Made by a program: the position numbers and the translations under genes
Part shown: in pieces, positions 11,870 to 21,759 of the stretch
Layout: each line of letters begins with the position of its first letter
Position numbering within the stretch: position 1 is the stretch's first letter
Notes under the pieces: generated by a model
The model's input: only the letters and a program-made list of their open reading frames with translations
Databases searched by the model: none
What the model was told of the DNA's origin: nothing
Origin: Epiperipatus broadwayi
Lineage: Eukaryota; Onychophora; Udeonychophora; Euonychophora; Peripatidae
Assembly: GCA_028023455.1 (NCBI GenBank)
Contig: JAQFVV010012405.1
Location: 7,855,291 to 7,919,290, forward strand
Reading direction: 5' to 3'
DNA length: 64,000 nt

Positions 11870-13757
11870 AAAAATTATGTCTAAAGCTGGCCAAAGTAGA
11901 AAATAATTTAACTTTCTTATGCAAATGTAAATCTGAAGGGTTAATTCCTAATGGTTTGCAACTAAAACCTCCAATTCACTCTCAGAGAGCTGAGAGAGCA
12001 AGTGAAGCTTTGTTAAGAGAAAGAATAAATGCTCAAAGGTTTTCTAAGTATCAAACAATGCATTTCATTAATAATGTAGAATGTTTTTCAAAAAAATAAA
12101 ACTAACTGATGAAGACTTCACAAGAGTTTCTCAAACAGTAAGAAAATCATATTCTACATTACATGGAAAAAAATAAAAGAATACCCAATGTAGGAACTTG
12201 CCCACCAACATGGGGCATATCAAAAATCATAATGTACCAAGCAATGTACCAACTTCATCTGTTAAAAAATATCAGTTCTATATGTCTAACAGATACTGAA
12301 ATTTCTGTTCTTGAAAGAGCATTAAACTTTGCCATAACATTGTCTAATATTCCTTTATTATATATAATGGCAGCCATTGAGGAAATCACTCAAAAATTGC
12401 CTTTAGAAGAATCAGCACAATTACACTGGACAATAAAAAGAATACTTGACAAGCAACAAAAATTGAAGTCAAACATATGCTATAGTGAGAGGAAAACAAT
12501 TCAAAGTAGATAAATTTATAATTTTTCTCCCTGATGACAAAGGCAATGCAACAGTTGTAATGGATACAACTGATTAAGACAACAAAATACAAGAACTAGC
12601 ACAGCATGCCAATATAGAAAAGTGGCAAAAAATCTGATACCGAATACAGAAACAAAGTTACAAGCATTATTCAGAAAGCATCACAGGTACTTCACTTATT
12701 CAGAAAAAAATAAAGTAACATCATATTTCAGCAAAATTCCTTATCTTTATGGTCTACCTAAAATCCATAAGCATCATGTTCCATTAAGACCAATTGTTAG
12801 TTCTAGAGATTCTCCATGCCAAAATTTGGCAAGATTTCTCAAAATTCTAAGTCCTTTGGCATACAATACACAGTTCTTTATCAGGGATTCTAGACACTCT
12901 AGAATTAATCAAGAACATGACAATTGAAAGAATTGACTTACTGGTAAGCTTTGATATGGAAAGTTTGTTTATGAATATGCCATGTGAAGAAGCATTGTCT
13001 ATTATAAGAAAAAGATTAAATGGTGATAATTGTTTACAAACCAGAACAGCCCTTCCTATTGATAGTATGATGGAACTATGAACATTCTGCATAAAAACAA
13101 CTTACTTTCAATATAACATAGAATTCTTCCAACAAAATCAAAGAATGTCTCTGAGCTCACCATTGTCTACCTTGATTAGCAATAATTACATGGAAAAAGT
13201 TGAAACCTTAACCATAAAAACTACTCCATATCCACCTAAAGTTTGGCTTCACTATGTGAATGATATATTTGTTGTATGGCCACATGGTAAAACACTGCTA
13301 CAAACTTTCTGTAAACACATCATCAACATATCCTCTTTAATTAAATTCACAATAGAATCAGAACAAGAACAAAAATTGGCATTCTTAGAGATTCTTGTGA
13401 TAAGATTCTCTCATGGCAAAATCAAAACTACAGTTTACCAAAAGCCTACACATACAGGAAAATACCTAGGTTACACATCCAGTCACACCAGGAACACAAA
13501 ACATGGAACAGAGCAAAAGAAGTTTGTTCAGAATCCAATGATTTGGAAAAAGAAAAGATCTATGTAAAACAAACTTTTATGAAAAATGGTTATCCATCAG
13601 CTGTTATTAAGAAAACATTAAATAGACAACAAAAACAACCATCAAGAGAAAAGACAATTATTGGTACTATAGAGTACCCATACATTCCAAAAAAAGCAGA
13701 TAAATTAAGAAAAATCTGCAGTCAGTATAACTTTCCAAGCCATACCACCCTATGAGG
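11870..13757 (+). pseudogene. PLE reverse transcriptase, broken
   Basis: The encoded blocks match Penelope-type RT in order. LCLKLAKVENNLTFLCKC (11870 on) and GLIPNGLQLKPP form the N-terminal part. LYGLPKIHKHHVPLRPIVSS (about 12748-12807) is the diagnostic block, followed by SPCQNLARFLKIL and, frameshifted, a 'DMESLF.N.P' block near 12955. MSLSSPLSTLISNNYMEKVE starts at 13145. The catalytic motif reads HYVNDIF (from 13249), where an active enzyme has YxDD. LAFLEILV and VYQKPTHTGKYLGYTSSH follow. At least five frame breaks plus the Asp-to-Asn change at the active site make it dead. Confidence 0.88.
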
Positions 13758-13797
13758 AATTCTAACATCTACAAAACCTAAACTTGAAATGCTAAAA

Positions 13798-14154
13798 ATA
13801 AAAAACTGCATCTACAAAATACCATGTGAATGTGGAAGAACATATATTGGTGAGACCTGTCATTCCATTGAGAAGCACTTGTAAGAACAAACTGATGATT
13901 AGAAGAGAGAAAACAGATGTGTCTAAAGTAGCAAACCATGTATGTGCTAATGAACATATGTTCAATTGGGAAAATACAAAAATATTGGATACAAAAGAAA
14001 AGATACAAAGAAAAAAATTAAAGAAATTGCTCACATTTCAATGGCAAAGAGTACCATAATTCAACCTAGGGTGACTATACATAATGTATGGAAACCACTA
14101 ATCAACTTTGCTCTTAGGAAAAAGTGGAGAAATCAGGAGGAACTTCATAGATAA
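13798..14154 (+). pseudogene. PLE GIY-YIG endonuclease domain, broken
   Basis: The frame starting near 13802 reads KNCIYKIPCECGRTYIGET, the hallmark of the GIY-YIG nuclease of Penelope-like elements including the small Cys motif (CEC). A stop after the HSIEKHL block, then a frame change, leads to REKTDVSKVANHVCANEHMF and KILDTKEKIQRKKLK, the usual C-terminal region. In active elements this nuclease nicks target DNA for integration. Confidence 0.85.
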
Positions 14155-14189
14155 GTATATGAAATTTCTACTGACTGTTGCCTTTGGCA

Positions 14190-14275
14190 GGATGGCTCAG
14201 TTGGTTAGAACATTATCTTAAAATTCAGTACACTAGAGTCTAAGGGTCTAGGTTCGAATCCCATGCTAGTACTTA
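14190..14275 (+). repeat. tRNA-like segment in the PLE 3' region
   Basis: An A-box-like TGGCTCAGTTGG (about 14203) and a B-box-like GGTTCGAATCC (about 14251) are spaced as in a tRNA gene. D-loop and T-loop are recognisable, but I see no good anticodon or acceptor stem pairing. It lies between the endonuclease remnant and the 3' terminal repeat. It could be a tRNA-derived SINE or pseudogene inserted into the PLE. Confidence 0.6.
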
Positions 14276-14289
14276 TCACTGGTCAGGCC

Positions 14290-14405
14290 ATCAATACCTG
14301 AAGAAGAGGGGAGAATAATACCTCTTGAAACATTGTGTATATATTAACATGTTTGCTGTGCTATTAGTAACAGTTGAAGGTATTTGGAATATTAAAAAAA
14401 AAAAT
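14290..14405 (+). repeat. 3' terminal repeat of the PLE (partial)
   Basis: The sequence 'acctgaagaagaggggagaa' through 'agtaacagttgaaggtattt' and 'ggaatatt' matches the right arm of the 11434-11812 palindrome in direct orientation and is followed by an A-run. AAGAGG and CCTCTT flank a 10-base loop, and GAAAC follows directly. Confidence 0.8.
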
Positions 14406-15037
14406 TTCTGAAGAATTGAATGCTTCTGATATTTATGCAATATTTGACCACAAAAACTGATGAGCTGAGCATTATCTAAGAATCTTTAGTTCCTGATCTT
14501 ACCCCTCCATCACTGGACTAAATTGCACAGAACTATTACTTGAGTAAAAGAATGTGAATTATTTATAATAATAAAAAATGGGTATTTTAATTGGATATCT
14601 TAAATTAAGCTTCTATTTGGAGTGTTGAACTTCCATAGTTTTTTTTTGAAGAAATATGTTCTATTTACAGTATAATGATAATATCAAATACCACTATAAA
14701 GAGATTTATTAATTTTCTTAGAAGAATATGATAGGATGAAATACCATAGAGAGCTACAGTTATATGTACTGCTAAAATCTTTAGAAAGAAAAGTTTGTTG
14801 TAGATATATTCTTACATATTATCTTGTAATATAATATAAAAGTTGAAAAACAGCACAGGGATGGAATTATATCTGCAGTTCACAAATTGATTTTGATAGT
14901 AATTGCACTTAATTTTTTATTCTGGGCTTTTTTGTCTATTATTTTTTATAGAAGTTAAAATGGCATATTGCTTTACAGTAATTAGTGTTAAGATTTGAAA
15001 TACAGGCATTCTTATATCTGGAACTTAATTGTAAATA

Positions 15038-15200
15038 TAGGGGGTTTGAACTCAGACTTTCAAGCAACCTTCAACTATCCACACTATCTCATACTACTGA
15101 TACACATGTAGAAAAGATAAACAATCACCAATATACGTATTTCATGCTGAACAGGCACTCATCAGTTGGTCCAGATCATCATCTCCAACACGTTAAATAA
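15038..15200 (-). mobile_element. Family A repeat copy (3' half, with ribozyme)
   Basis: Read on the minus strand it ends with the family A terminus '...gaaagtctgagttcaaacccc'. It contains the complete hammerhead and then the shared block 'tatcttttc..catgtgtatcagtagtatgagatagtgtgg'. The part upstream of the ribozyme is missing, so the copy is 5'-truncated, as usual for retro-inserted repeats. Confidence 0.8.
15120..15175 (-). ncRNA. Type I hammerhead ribozyme motif, core intact (family A)
   Basis: On the minus strand, stem I strand ACCAA (15170-15166) precedes CTGATGA (15165-15159). Stem II GTGC/GCAT lies within 15158-15144. GAA (15143-15141) and the perfectly self-complementary stem III ATACGTAT (15140-15133) follow. 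Cleavage-site A is at 15132, and TTGGT (15131-15127) closes five stem I pairs. Every conserved core base of a type I hammerhead is present. The predicted cut is between 15132 and 15131. Self-cleavage is inferred from structure, not shown. Confidence 0.8.
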
Positions 15201-15234
15201 ATATTCTAATGGCATTATTTCTTGAGAGTACTTA

Positions 15235-15325
15235 AAACTTTTGAACCCAGAAAATTCTAACAGTGTAATAGATTCTAGGATTCCACATTTCTAAATCTGA
15301 CACTTTATCATTGTGCTAAACTGCT
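15235..15325 (-). repeat. Decayed tRNA-derived SINE-like fragment (family D)
   Basis: The segment 'tgagagtacttaaaacttttgaaccc...' then 'cattgtgctaaactgctc' has the layout of family D. On the minus strand an A-box-like 'tagcacaatga' is followed about 60 bases later by a degenerate B-box. Sister fragments lie at 29735-29960, 30365-30595, 32755-32850, 43780-43900 and 49635-49735. Confidence 0.35.
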
Positions 15326-15769
15326 CGTGAAAAAATAGTGCATTCCTTAGCAGGCATTATTAAGATCAAGTTTTGTTATATGAACTACATTTTTAATTCA
15401 TCCAATAATAATAATACCTGTGTTAAACAAAAAGACTGAATAAAGCATTAGAAAAATGCATTAAAACTACAATTAAATCAGATGCTAATACTAGGCTGAA
15501 TACAAATCCTATCTGTTTTAAACATTAAGTCCTGAAAAAAGTAGGAAGCAATAAATTATTGTCTCTTCCACCATGATGAAGATTTTAAGTATTATGAAAT
15601 TTGTGTTTGGCTAAATTGCAGGTTTCAGACCCAAAACAACAGTAATATTAAAAAAATATGAACATTCACAAAGTTAATAAGTATAATTTATTAGAACAAA
15701 TATACATGATATACCATTAATAAATACACTTTTACGTATAATTTAGTCAATAATGACCTGGTAGTGCCC

Positions 15770-16270
15770 AAATGACTGAACTCACTTCCAGCTGTATATA
15801 TTAGCTTGCCTTGTGAGTTCTAGTCAAGACTCTTCCAGCTGTACTGGGCAGCTTGCCTCAAGTCAGCCATAGTTGTAGCAGCTTCCCATTCTTGTGTCCT
15901 GCGTAGAAGTATTGGTAATGACTATGGTAGAAACAGCTTCATTGTTGGAAGTGGTTTCACTTGAGAGCACATTCAGTCATTCAGGTTAGACAGACTTTAT
16001 CTCTCTCTCTCTCCCTTGCCTCCAAAAAGGCTAACTATTTGTTGCCAGATCCCCTACCTTACTGGCAGCAATCAGATTCAGAGAGCATTGTTGCTTATTG
16101 GTATGTTAATCAATGGTAAGATTTTATACACATGTTTACATATTGGCCATACTTATGTTTTAACCTTTGGCCATGTTTATACATTGGTTATCCATGTTTA
16201 CTCATTGGTTAATGGCAATAAATGCTCAATCGAGGCTAGTCCACTTCTAAGGCAAGATCAGATATGACAA
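15770..16270. other. Less AT-rich unassigned block
   Basis: The composition changes abruptly to higher GC. 'cttccagctgta' occurs twice (15785 and 15833) with 'agcttgcct' after each, so a diverged internal repeat of about 45-50 bp is present. A CT microsatellite lies at about 16000-16015. From 16125 to 16215 a loose 24-bp pattern repeats ('catgttta..cattgg'). No protein family is recognisable in the 83-residue open frame at 16016-16267. It could be a fragment of an LTR or an unnamed repeat. Confidence 0.4.
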
Positions 16271-16635
16271 AATTCAAAACAATGTAAACAAAATGCACTA
16301 ATATAAGAAAGTTAAAATAAGATTAATTAATAATCCTTTTAAAAAATTGGGTAAGTAGAACTTTTAACTGTAATAAAACTAGATAAATATCATTAATAAA
16401 TAAACAAAATACATATGACACCTAACATAAATGCAGATTGATAATTACAGAAATAAAAAATCATAGATCATATAATAGTACTGATTAATAATGCATATGC
16501 AAAAATATAAATTTTAGTACATTAAAAAAAGGTCAACATTAGTAATTAACTAAATAAAAACTTAATCCCTGAAATGTATAAGAGTTTAAAGTCAGTTTAA
16601 TGAATGTCTTAGTTCAAAGTTATTCAATTTTAAGT

Positions 16636-17045
16636 AATCCAGGGGTCACATTTTAAAAATATTTATCCGAAGATTGCATTCAAAATAATAAATCAGTATA
16701 TATATTAAATTATTGGAGAGTCCTACCATTAATAATACAACCTCAATAACTGCATAAGTGATCTATAATCAAACAGAACTCATCAAATACCAATTGTGCA
16801 CATATTTACCATAGCATGGCATGTTGGATTAAAACATCGCAAGGATCCAGGGTCACATTAAAAAAATATTTATTTTGGGATCACATTCAACACATTAAAT
16901 ACAGAACAAATATTAAATTATTAGAGTCCTGCCATTAATAACATAACATAACTGAAAAGGTGAATTATAATCAAACAGATCTCATTGCACACTAATTGCA
17001 TGCATATTCACCATAGTATGCATGTTGAATTAAAATAATACAAGG
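16636..17045. repeat. Tandem duplication, period about 207 bp
   Basis: Two diverged copies (16636-16843 and 16844-17045) share 'atccagg(g)gtcacatt', 'ttaaattatt(g)gagagtcct', 'ccattaataa', 'tataatcaaacag', 'ttcaccatag' and 'acaagg'. No ORF is visible. Confidence 0.75.
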
Positions 17046-17664
17046 CTACTTCTTTGAAACATCTTATATTTAAAAAATACATGGACATACAGTTATGTAA
17101 AAACACCAGATAATAATATCAACATAAAGATTATTGATTAGTTATAGAATTAAAATATTTAATAAACATTCAATTAAAATTGTTATATTATTTTTTCATT
17201 TGAAAAAAATTAAAACCTCAAGGCAAATGGCAGAAATCCTCACCACAAGTTGTATGCACTTCATGGATCATGTTTTGAACAGCTGTCCTAAAAGATAGCC
17301 CACATAAAGATTAAATTTGTGTCTAAATGCATGCAGAAAAATCATTATAATTCACCTCCTAACAATAAGTCTACAATATCTATCTATGGACTTGACTATA
17401 ATTTGGTCATACAAATGAGAAATTTTAACATTAAAGCTCAAATCTTGGCATTCCTTTTTAAAAATTGATCATTAATTTAATGCATAAATGTTTTATAAAC
17501 AACAATCCAAGATTATTTGATGGTGCAGAAATTCTTTAAAAAGCACAATTCTGATCACCAAAGAAAACTGGACATTTATTTATTCAGAAAGACTGTATTC
17601 AAATTCCCTATATTACATCTAGATTCCAGATAAATAAAATATATGTGTATTTAAAATATTACAA

Positions 17665-18075
17665 ATTCAGCCTGTATGTTTCCTCTCCCTCTTCTGTATA
17701 TTTAAATGGATAAGGTCCTATAGAGGAGTCAGAGTGACTTGGGGCCAGTATGGGTATGATGATAAAAGTGACATTAACAAGAGATTTGGGTGTTCCATCA
17801 TCAGATTTTCAATGGTATGGATGGCTGAAGAGTGGTAGGGTGGAGTAGATTGAAGCCTGTCCATTAGAGTGTGAGGATTTATCATAATATAAACCATATT
17901 TGTGTGTGTGAGATGATGATCTGGACCAACTGATGAGGGCTGTTTTAGCATGAAATTCATATATTGGAGATCATTTATCTATTTCAAATGTATGTGGTCA
18001 TGTGTATTGGTTGTATGAGATAAAGTGGGTGGCTGAAGGGAGCTTAAAAGTCTGTTTTCAAATCCCCTATATTAT
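17665..18075 (+). mobile_element. Family A repeat, near full length
   Basis: It begins 'attcagcctgtatgtttcct' and ends 'ctgttttcaaatcccctata'. Blocks in order are 'tttaaatgga.aaggtcctat', 'gaggggtcagagtgactt', 'ccatcatcagattttcaatg', 'tatggatggctgaagag', 'gattgaagcctgtccatta', the hammerhead at 17925-17968 and the terminal 'gtatgagata..gtggatagct' region. It is about 410 bp with no coding capacity. Confidence 0.85.
17920..17970 (+). ncRNA. Type I hammerhead ribozyme motif, core intact (family A)
   Basis: Stem I strand ACCAA (17925-17929) precedes CTGATGA (17930-17936). Stem II occupies 17937-17951 with a mismatch at the second pair. GAA is 17952-17954, stem III ATTCATAT 17955-17962 (imperfect), cleavage-site A 17963 and TTGG 17964-17967. 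The core is complete; stems II and III each carry a mutation relative to the copy at 15120. Confidence 0.7.
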
Positions 18076-18079
18076 TCAG

Positions 18080-19550
18080 AAATTGTGTATGTAGATATAT
18101 ATAAATACTAATAAATAGTTTATAAATTGCATATACTTTTAACATTTTATTAAAAAATAAATGTCTTATAGAACATATTTTTATTACTTTATAAATAGCA
18201 ACTTAACCATACCTCTATGACTCTAAGTCTTCATAGAGCACTTATAAATAAATGTTTATTTGTAGTTATTCTTTGTAATACTAGGAAGCATGTTACATGT
18301 ACATTGAGTCGCTACTAATTGTAATTAAATTTTCTTATCTAATGATCAGCAATAATTGTTATATATATATATATAATCAAAAAATGAATTGCTTGAGAGG
18401 TCTTGTGATATTCAAATGCCCATATGGCAGATTGAATGAGTGACCAAACTGATTTTTTTTTTCAGCTAAATATCTAACTTTTACCTCATGCACTTATCAT
18501 TCTACCATTTTTCAAACAATATAGAGCAGTGAATATATGATTAAAATCTTTGTATGTATTAATGCAATGATTGAGTAATGGATTTAGAACTGAAAGGTTC
18601 CTGGGTTGAAGTTTAACCTACCTACTACTGGTGTGTAAATATCTCATGGCTTGATAAAAAATATTATGCATTTCATTTATTATTTTTATTATTACTATTA
18701 TTATGAATATTGCAAACAAAACTGTAAAACACAAATAAATTTAGTAATGGTTGATTATTCTAACCTTAAACTAGGGGTTGAGTATATAAGGTTTGAGTGA
18801 TTTCACACTTAGTGGAAACATTTTTGGTGGCATCATTAATCCAGGGAATGATCTTTGTGTAGAAAGTGCAGATTAGGATTCACAAAAATTTATATCCAGA
18901 AACAAACGATTTTTCCTATTGATATCTGACATTCTATAAATTTTTCTGATGATTTTAATTGTTTTAAACTTATTAATTAGGCTTTAATTATGAGTGATGT
19001 CTCTATTAATGATATCGAAACATATAAGAGAAATATTTTATCTCAATGAGAATACAAAGACATCAGAAAATATCAATAAAAGTTCTTAAGGATAAAGAGG
19101 CAATGGATATCTCTAAGAAATCCTCTTTGTGTATTGTAACATTGGAAAATACTAAGAAATTTCTTTGTTGAAGCTTCCATGAAAATTATTACAATCATGC
19201 TATCAAAATTTATCTATTCTCATGATTCTAATCTTTCTCATTTCAATTTTTAATATAAATAAGTCTTTCAATTGCATAGTTAGTAATATCATATAGTGAC
19301 AGTATAGTGTTTTGCATATGGTTCATATATAGAACATAGGGTACTGGAAATAAAGTTTGTAGATAAGACTAGAGAAGAACAAAAAGAATTGCTCTTGAAA
19401 GAATACAAGTAAGCATGAGAAAAGATATAATATTCTGGAGAGTTTTAATCTTTCTAGCCAAAAGATAGAAGAGGCATACAGCTTGCATAAAACTGGTCTT
19501 TAAAATTGACTTACACAGATGAATTATCTTGAATTTAAAATCTTAGATTT
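18080..19550. other. AT-rich stretch, no gene seen
   Basis: An (AT)n tract lies at about 18360-18375. At 18575-18625 a decayed tRNA-like segment has 'cctgggttgaag' in the B-box position. Otherwise I see nothing. Confidence 0.45.
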
Positions 19551-19649
19551 GTTTTTTTTTTAATTTTAAGCTATCAGCTTGAGTTGTATAAAGGGGTCAA
19601 AGATGGCTGGTAGATGCATAAGTGTATCAGTACTAGCATTGAATCCTAA

Positions 19650-19700
19650 CTCTCATCTGATGAAGGCAAAAGATAGAAACTGGATTGGGAATGAGGATAT
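19650..19700 (+). ncRNA. Hammerhead-like relict
   Basis: CTGATGA at 19657-19663 is followed by a short hairpin-poor segment and GAAAC at 19676-19680, the same spacing as family B. Stem III and the cleavage site are not preserved, so this is at best a dead descendant. Confidence 0.3.
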
Positions 19701-20574
19701 CATAACACTATACTATCTTATATCCATCAATTATTCAAACTTATAGTAGATGGATCCAGAATAGTGTGATTAGGACTGCTCTTGAAACTATATAACAAAA
19801 TTGTATAATACTATTGTTAGTCTTTTTGACAATAGGATAAAGCTTGTTTAGTAGAAACCTTACAAGAATCTTTAAATGGATTTCTTCAATTGTGATCAAT
19901 TTCAAATCCTGCAGTTAAAAGAAAAGTTTATCCATGTTCATATTTAAGATAAATGGAATAATTTTAATATACTATTCAATTAGACTATAGTGTTTTTTTT
20001 TTCAAGTAACATGTTAAAATGTACTGGTGTGACTGCAATATTCACATATATCTTCATGATTTCCAGATTGAATATTTTGCTTTTATTTCTTATATGATAA
20101 TTTTATTTTAATCTTAAACATTCCAAGATAAGTCACAAAGAGGGGTGAATTTATTTTTAAAAATAGTTTATTATAGATGGTTTCATCTCTGGTACCCAAT
20201 AATAATTTAACTATTAGTTGTTAAAATATAAACTACTTTTATGAGTAAGCTTAAATATTTTGTTAGATTTATTTATCATATTTTACTGATTGATTTTAAA
20301 AATTTTAATGCTCTGCCAGTATAAAATCTTATTTCAGAGTCATGGTAAATCTATACAAAAGTATATAATTTATAAACCACACAGAAAATATGGCAACACA
20401 CATAGCTTATATAAAAAAGAAGAAAATCATTAATAAATTTTTAACTGAGACAAAAAAATATATGAAGAAAAGGAGGACTATGAAATCATTTAAAAATAAT
20501 GATTGCCTCAACACCCCTTAAAGAGTACATCAGATAAGATGCAGTGAGTCAATATACTGCACAGTGTATTATAT

Positions 20575-20870
20575 GGAGTCATTAAACAATTCAAAATACA
20601 GCAAAACTCTCCATATAGTAGTGCCATCTTGTGCTAACAAGAGCAATCAATGGATGCCAGAGGGCTTGTGCATAAAATCCCTATCTAGTGCCTACTCATC
20701 CAATATCCCCAGACTAGTTTCTGGCTTGTGGCCTTCATCAGTGAGGAGCCTTGGATCTGAGAGCACTGCACCTAGATCTTAGGATCTAATGCAACCCTTG
20801 CTGTATTTTGAATTGTTTAATAACAATTATTGTGCTAGTATGAGATAGTGATCATGTGATGTTTATATGG
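20575..20870 (-). mobile_element. Family B repeat bounded by perfect 24-bp inverted repeats
   Basis: Left arm 20581-20604 (ATTAAACAATTCAAAATACA...) and right arm 20798-20821 are exact reverse complements over 24 bases. Between them lies family B sequence read on the minus strand: 'ggatctaggtgcagtgctct', 'cagatccaaggctcctca', an intact hammerhead, 'gatgagtaggcactagatag' and 'gcatccattgatt'. 'tgatcatgtgatgttta' follows outside the right arm. Confidence 0.8.
20705..20748 (-). ncRNA. Type I hammerhead ribozyme motif, core intact (family B)
   Basis: On the minus strand, stem I strand TCCTCA (20747-20742) precedes CTGATGA (20741-20735). A stem II of GGC/GCC with loop CACAA follows, with an A-A opposition at its base. 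GAA (20721-20719), self-complementary stem III ACTAGT (20718-20713), cleavage-site C (20712) and TGGGGA (20711-20706) complete the motif. TGGGGA pairs with TCCTCA over six positions including one G-U. The core is complete. The A-A closing position should lower activity compared with a G-C closed stem. Confidence 0.75.
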
Positions 20871-21393
20871 AGTCATGTGCAAACATTGCTATCATGATAG
20901 CGTGACACAAATGTATTTATAACAACATGAAGAACAATAGTGCAGAATATAACTCAGCTTTTCTCAAAAACGAACAAAAATGGTGCCCTAGCTTCAATTC
21001 TGTAAATGAAAACAGTATATTGAGAGCCAAAGATAAAAAAGGTGTGGCATATTGTGAATAACTAACTGTCATACTATCAACAGAAAAGATTTGAGAGTTA
21101 TAATATCTAAGAAATGGAATTGTTAAATTGATACACTTATGTAACAATATTCAAATATGGTGTTTCCTGCTACTGACCAAGTGTGCTATGAATCTGACCT
21201 CACAGATCAAAATCATGTTCAGCAAATTAGAAGTTCTGGATGATAGAATATTAAATTTATATGTTAATTAATATTTTCTGGTAAAATGTTTAAAAATGTT
21301 TTAGATATAGACTTACAAATAGAATAAGAAAAGAATAAATACTCTTCAAATTACAAAAAGAATTAAATTTATTTGAACGCACATTATTATATT

Positions 21394-21553
21394 AAGTAAT
21401 ATTTACCAAGGCTGTAACCTCAAGAATATGTGCTTGAAAATGTGAAGGTAGGGATCTCTACAGCGTAAGCTTGTGGTTAAGACTTGTAGAGGTCCCTACC
21501 GTCGCATTTTCAAGAGCATATTCTTGAGGTTACAGCCTTAGTAAATATTACTT
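21394..21553. mobile_element. Palindromic MITE-like element
   Basis: An almost perfect palindrome of 160 bp has arms 21394-21464 and 21485-21553. It begins aagtaatatttac and ends in its complement; the core arms read 'aaggctgtaacctcaagaat' and 'cattttcaagagcatattct'. The loop is about 20 bases. The high arm identity, with only a few mismatches, implies a fairly young insertion. It has no ORF and is therefore non-autonomous. Confidence 0.85.
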
Positions 21554-21759
21554 TAAATGAATTAACAATAATATACTAAATATAATTGCGCATTTTTAAA
21601 AAAAACCTGTAGAAGAAAAAAAATTCTCAAAAGTCTAACAACATTCTGGTAATGAAAGAAAACTTGTTTCAGCAATAGTAGTAATAATAAACTGTGTGGG
21701 AAAAATTCTACAAAGAACTACATAATAAGGAATAAAACAGGGAAATCAAAGTAACAACT

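Larger units (their letters stand above)
11434..14405 (+). mobile_element. Penelope-like element, near full-length but inactive
   Basis: The architecture is complete. A palindromic terminal repeat (11434-11812) is followed by a reverse transcriptase region (about 11870-13757), a GIY-YIG endonuclease region (about 13798-14154), a tRNA-like segment (14190-14275) and a partial terminal repeat in direct orientation (14290-14400). This order (pLTR, RT, GIY-YIG, pLTR, with one end inverted) is characteristic of Penelope-like retroelements. Multiple stops and frameshifts prevent function. A solo copy of the inverted terminal repeat lies at 24893-25312. Confidence 0.88.

Noticed and set aside
14190-14275. 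Functional tRNA gene
   Set aside because: A- and B-boxes are good, but I cannot pair an acceptor stem or identify an anticodon loop. It is kept as a tRNA-like repeat.
20564-20782. 72-residue plus-strand ORF
   Set aside because: It is entirely inside the family B repeat, whose ribozyme is on the other strand.
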